Source of the DNA: Pseudomonas oryzihabitans
GTDB taxonomy: Bacteria; Pseudomonadota; Gammaproteobacteria; Pseudomonadales; Pseudomonadaceae
Reading direction: 5' to 3'
NCBI RefSeq assembly: GCF_001518815.1
Contig: NZ_CP013987.1
Location: forward strand, 2,025,001-2,089,000
Length of the DNA: 64,000 nt
Position 1 is the stretch's first letter; the number at the start of each line of letters is the position of its first letter. This document shows positions 62,839-64,000 of this stretch, piece by piece. The notes beneath the pieces were generated by a model that had not been told where the DNA came from, ran no database searches, and saw nothing but the letters and a program-made list of their open reading frames with translations. The position numbers were made by a program, and so were the translations under genes.

Positions 62839-64000
62839 ATGCACATCCTTGCCGACGAAAACATACCGCTGCTGGACGCCTTTTTCGGACCCCATGCGAC
62901 CCTCGAACGCCTTCCTGGTCGCGCCTTCGATCGCGAAGCCGTGGGCCGCGCCGATGCGCTGCTGGTGCGCTCCATCACCCGCATTGACGAGACGCTGCTG
63001 GCAGGTTCGAAGGTCGGCTTCGTCGGTACCTGCACCATAGGCACCGACCATCTCGATCTCGGCTATCTGCAGCAGGCGGGCATCCGCTGGAGCAACGCCC
63101 CCGGCTGCAATGCCCGTGGGGTGGTGGACTGGGTGCTTGGCGCGCTGCTGGCGCTGGCCGATGGCACCGGCGCGGAGCTGGCGCAGCGGACCTATGGCAT
63201 CGTCGGCGCCGGTCAGGTCGGCGGCCGCCTCGCCATGGTGCTGCGCGGACTGGGCTGGAAGGTACTGGTCTGCGATCCGCCGCGTCAGGCGACGGAGCAG
63301 GGCGACTTCCACAGCCTGGATGAGCTGATCGCGCGGTGCGACGTGCTCTGCCTGCATACGCCACTGATCCGCGAGGGTGCGCAGCGCACCCTGCACCTGT
63401 TCGATGCCGACCGCCTGACCAGCCTGCGCCCAGGAAGCTGGCTACTCAATGCCTGCCGCGGCGAGGTGATCGACAACGCCGCGCTGCGTACCCATCTGGC
63501 CGGTGGCGCCGAGCTGGCGGTGGCACTGGATGTCTGGGAAGGCGAGCCAGGTATCGACCCTGAATTGGCTCGTCTCTGCCACCTGGTGACGCCCCATATC
63601 GCCGGGCACAGCCTGGAAGGCAAGTGGCGCGGCACGGCGCAGATCTATGAGGCGTTTTGCGCCTGGGCGGGAGAAACGCCACGCTTGGGTCTGAGCGACC
63701 TGTTGCCGCCGCAGCAGCTGGAACGCCTGGTGTTCAGCGGGGACACGCCGCAGGCGACGGCCTTCAAACGCGTCTGTCGTGCGGTCTACGATCCGCGTGA
63801 TGACGATGCGGCGCTACGCGCGACCCTCGGCCTGCCGGCCCTGGCGCGTGCCCAGGCGTTCGACGCCCTGCGCAAGGGCTACCCCATGCGTCGGGAGATT
63901 CCGGGGCTGGTGCTCGAAGGGGCGGGCATGACTCGGCTGGCGAGTGCCCTGGGCTGCAGCTGGCGACATGGCGACGACTCCGAAAGCGGCGGTGTCGCTT
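62839..64000 (+). CDS. pdxB: Erythronate-4-phosphate dehydrogenase, runs off window end
   Basis: PdxB oxidises 4-phosphoerythronate in pyridoxal phosphate synthesis. The 387 codons present include HILADENIP at the start, [12 protein letters not shown] (about residue 60), [15 protein letters not shown], the NAD-binding [13 protein letters not shown] (about 117), [20 protein letters not shown] (catalytic Glu) and [12 protein letters not shown] (catalytic His, about 255). The PdxB C-terminal dimer domain follows ([11 protein letters not shown]). The frame is still open at the window edge, slightly past the usual 380 residues, so the true stop lies just outside or a late frameshift exists. Confidence 0.94.
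   Translation, partial: MHILADENIPLLDAFFGPHATLERLPGRAFDREAVGRADALLVRSITRIDETLLAGSKVGFVGTCTIGTDHLDLGYLQQAGIRWSNAPGCNARGVVDWVLGALLALADGTGAELAQRTYGIVGAGQVGGRLAMVLRGLGWKVLVCDPPRQATEQGDFHSLDELIARCDVLCLHTPLIREGAQRTLHLFDADRLTSLRPGSWLLNACRGEVIDNAALRTHLAGGAELAVALDVWEGEPGIDPELARLCHLVTPHIAGHSLEGKWRGTAQIYEAFCAWAGETPRLGLSDLLPPQQLERLVFSGDTPQATAFKRVCRAVYDPRDDDAALRATLGLPALARAQAFDALRKGYPMRREIPGLVLEGAGMTRLASALGCSWRHGDDSESGGVA

Overview
The window reads as chromosomal DNA of a high-GC gammaproteobacterium, almost certainly a Pseudomonas. The proteins that point there are an SfnG-type dimethyl-sulfone monooxygenase, a 3-mercaptopropionate dioxygenase/rhodanese pair like PA2602/PA2603, RlmM, TusA, AcnA and PdxB. 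Dispersed Pseudomonas-style intergenic repeats agree. I do not assign a species. I see no tRNA, rRNA, CRISPR array, phage or transposase gene.

Layout. (1) 1-10.5 kb: an alpha/beta-hydrolase end, a thiol dioxygenase plus four-domain rhodanese, then a class II aldolase with two SsuA-type substrate-binding proteins (SBPs), then another SsuA-type SBP followed by a complete MetQ-MetN-MetI importer. (2) 9.5-18.5 kb: a GntR/FCD regulator diverging from a compact operon: amidase, PgdA/HP0310-type deacetylase, MFS carrier, two SDR dehydrogenases, a 99-residue CxxC protein, a COG0523 GTPase and a PotD-like protein without signal peptide. Its substrate is unknown. (3) 18.7-24.0 kb: SfnG, a methyltransferase, an orphan MetQ-like SBP, an NtaA/DszA-family monooxygenase and an SsuA-like SBP. 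(4) 24.3-29.9 kb: a frameshifted aldehyde dehydrogenase, cupin, tautomerase, lactonase, MFS carrier and a cytosolic SBP_bac_3 protein. (5) 29.9-42.8 kb: a mostly minus-strand carboxylic-acid module (AbrB permease, LysR, OtnK-type kinase, decarboxylating dehydrogenase, GntR/FCD regulator, CitMHS carrier, SDR, aconitase paralog), with a TerC protein, an RraA-like protein and an Asp/Glu racemase-like protein on the plus strand. (6) 42.8-53.0 kb: an SBP with TauD-like dioxygenase and TauB/TauC-type transporter, then an SsuD-like monooxygenase, SBP, DszA-like and DszC-like enzymes and a LysR regulator. (7) 53.0-64.0 kb: core genes acnA, rlmM, tusA, a lipoprotein, an SGNH hydrolase, an MscS-type channel, a MATE exporter and the start of pdxB.

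The unifying theme of regions 1, 3 and 6 is scavenging of organosulfur compounds. There are six SsuA/NrtA-type and two MetQ-type SBPs but only two ABC cores, with five reduced-flavin monooxygenases, one TauD-type dioxygenase and a thiol dioxygenase. No flavin reductase is visible. Several of these operons share AT-rich promoter elements around TAGG-N-TAT. Regions 2 and 5 are separate catabolic modules. Each has a GntR/FCD regulator with two apparent winged-helix domains, and each has wide inverted repeats whose half-sites lie 23 bp apart. I consider the region 2 operon and the operator system of region 5 the most likely undescribed biology here.
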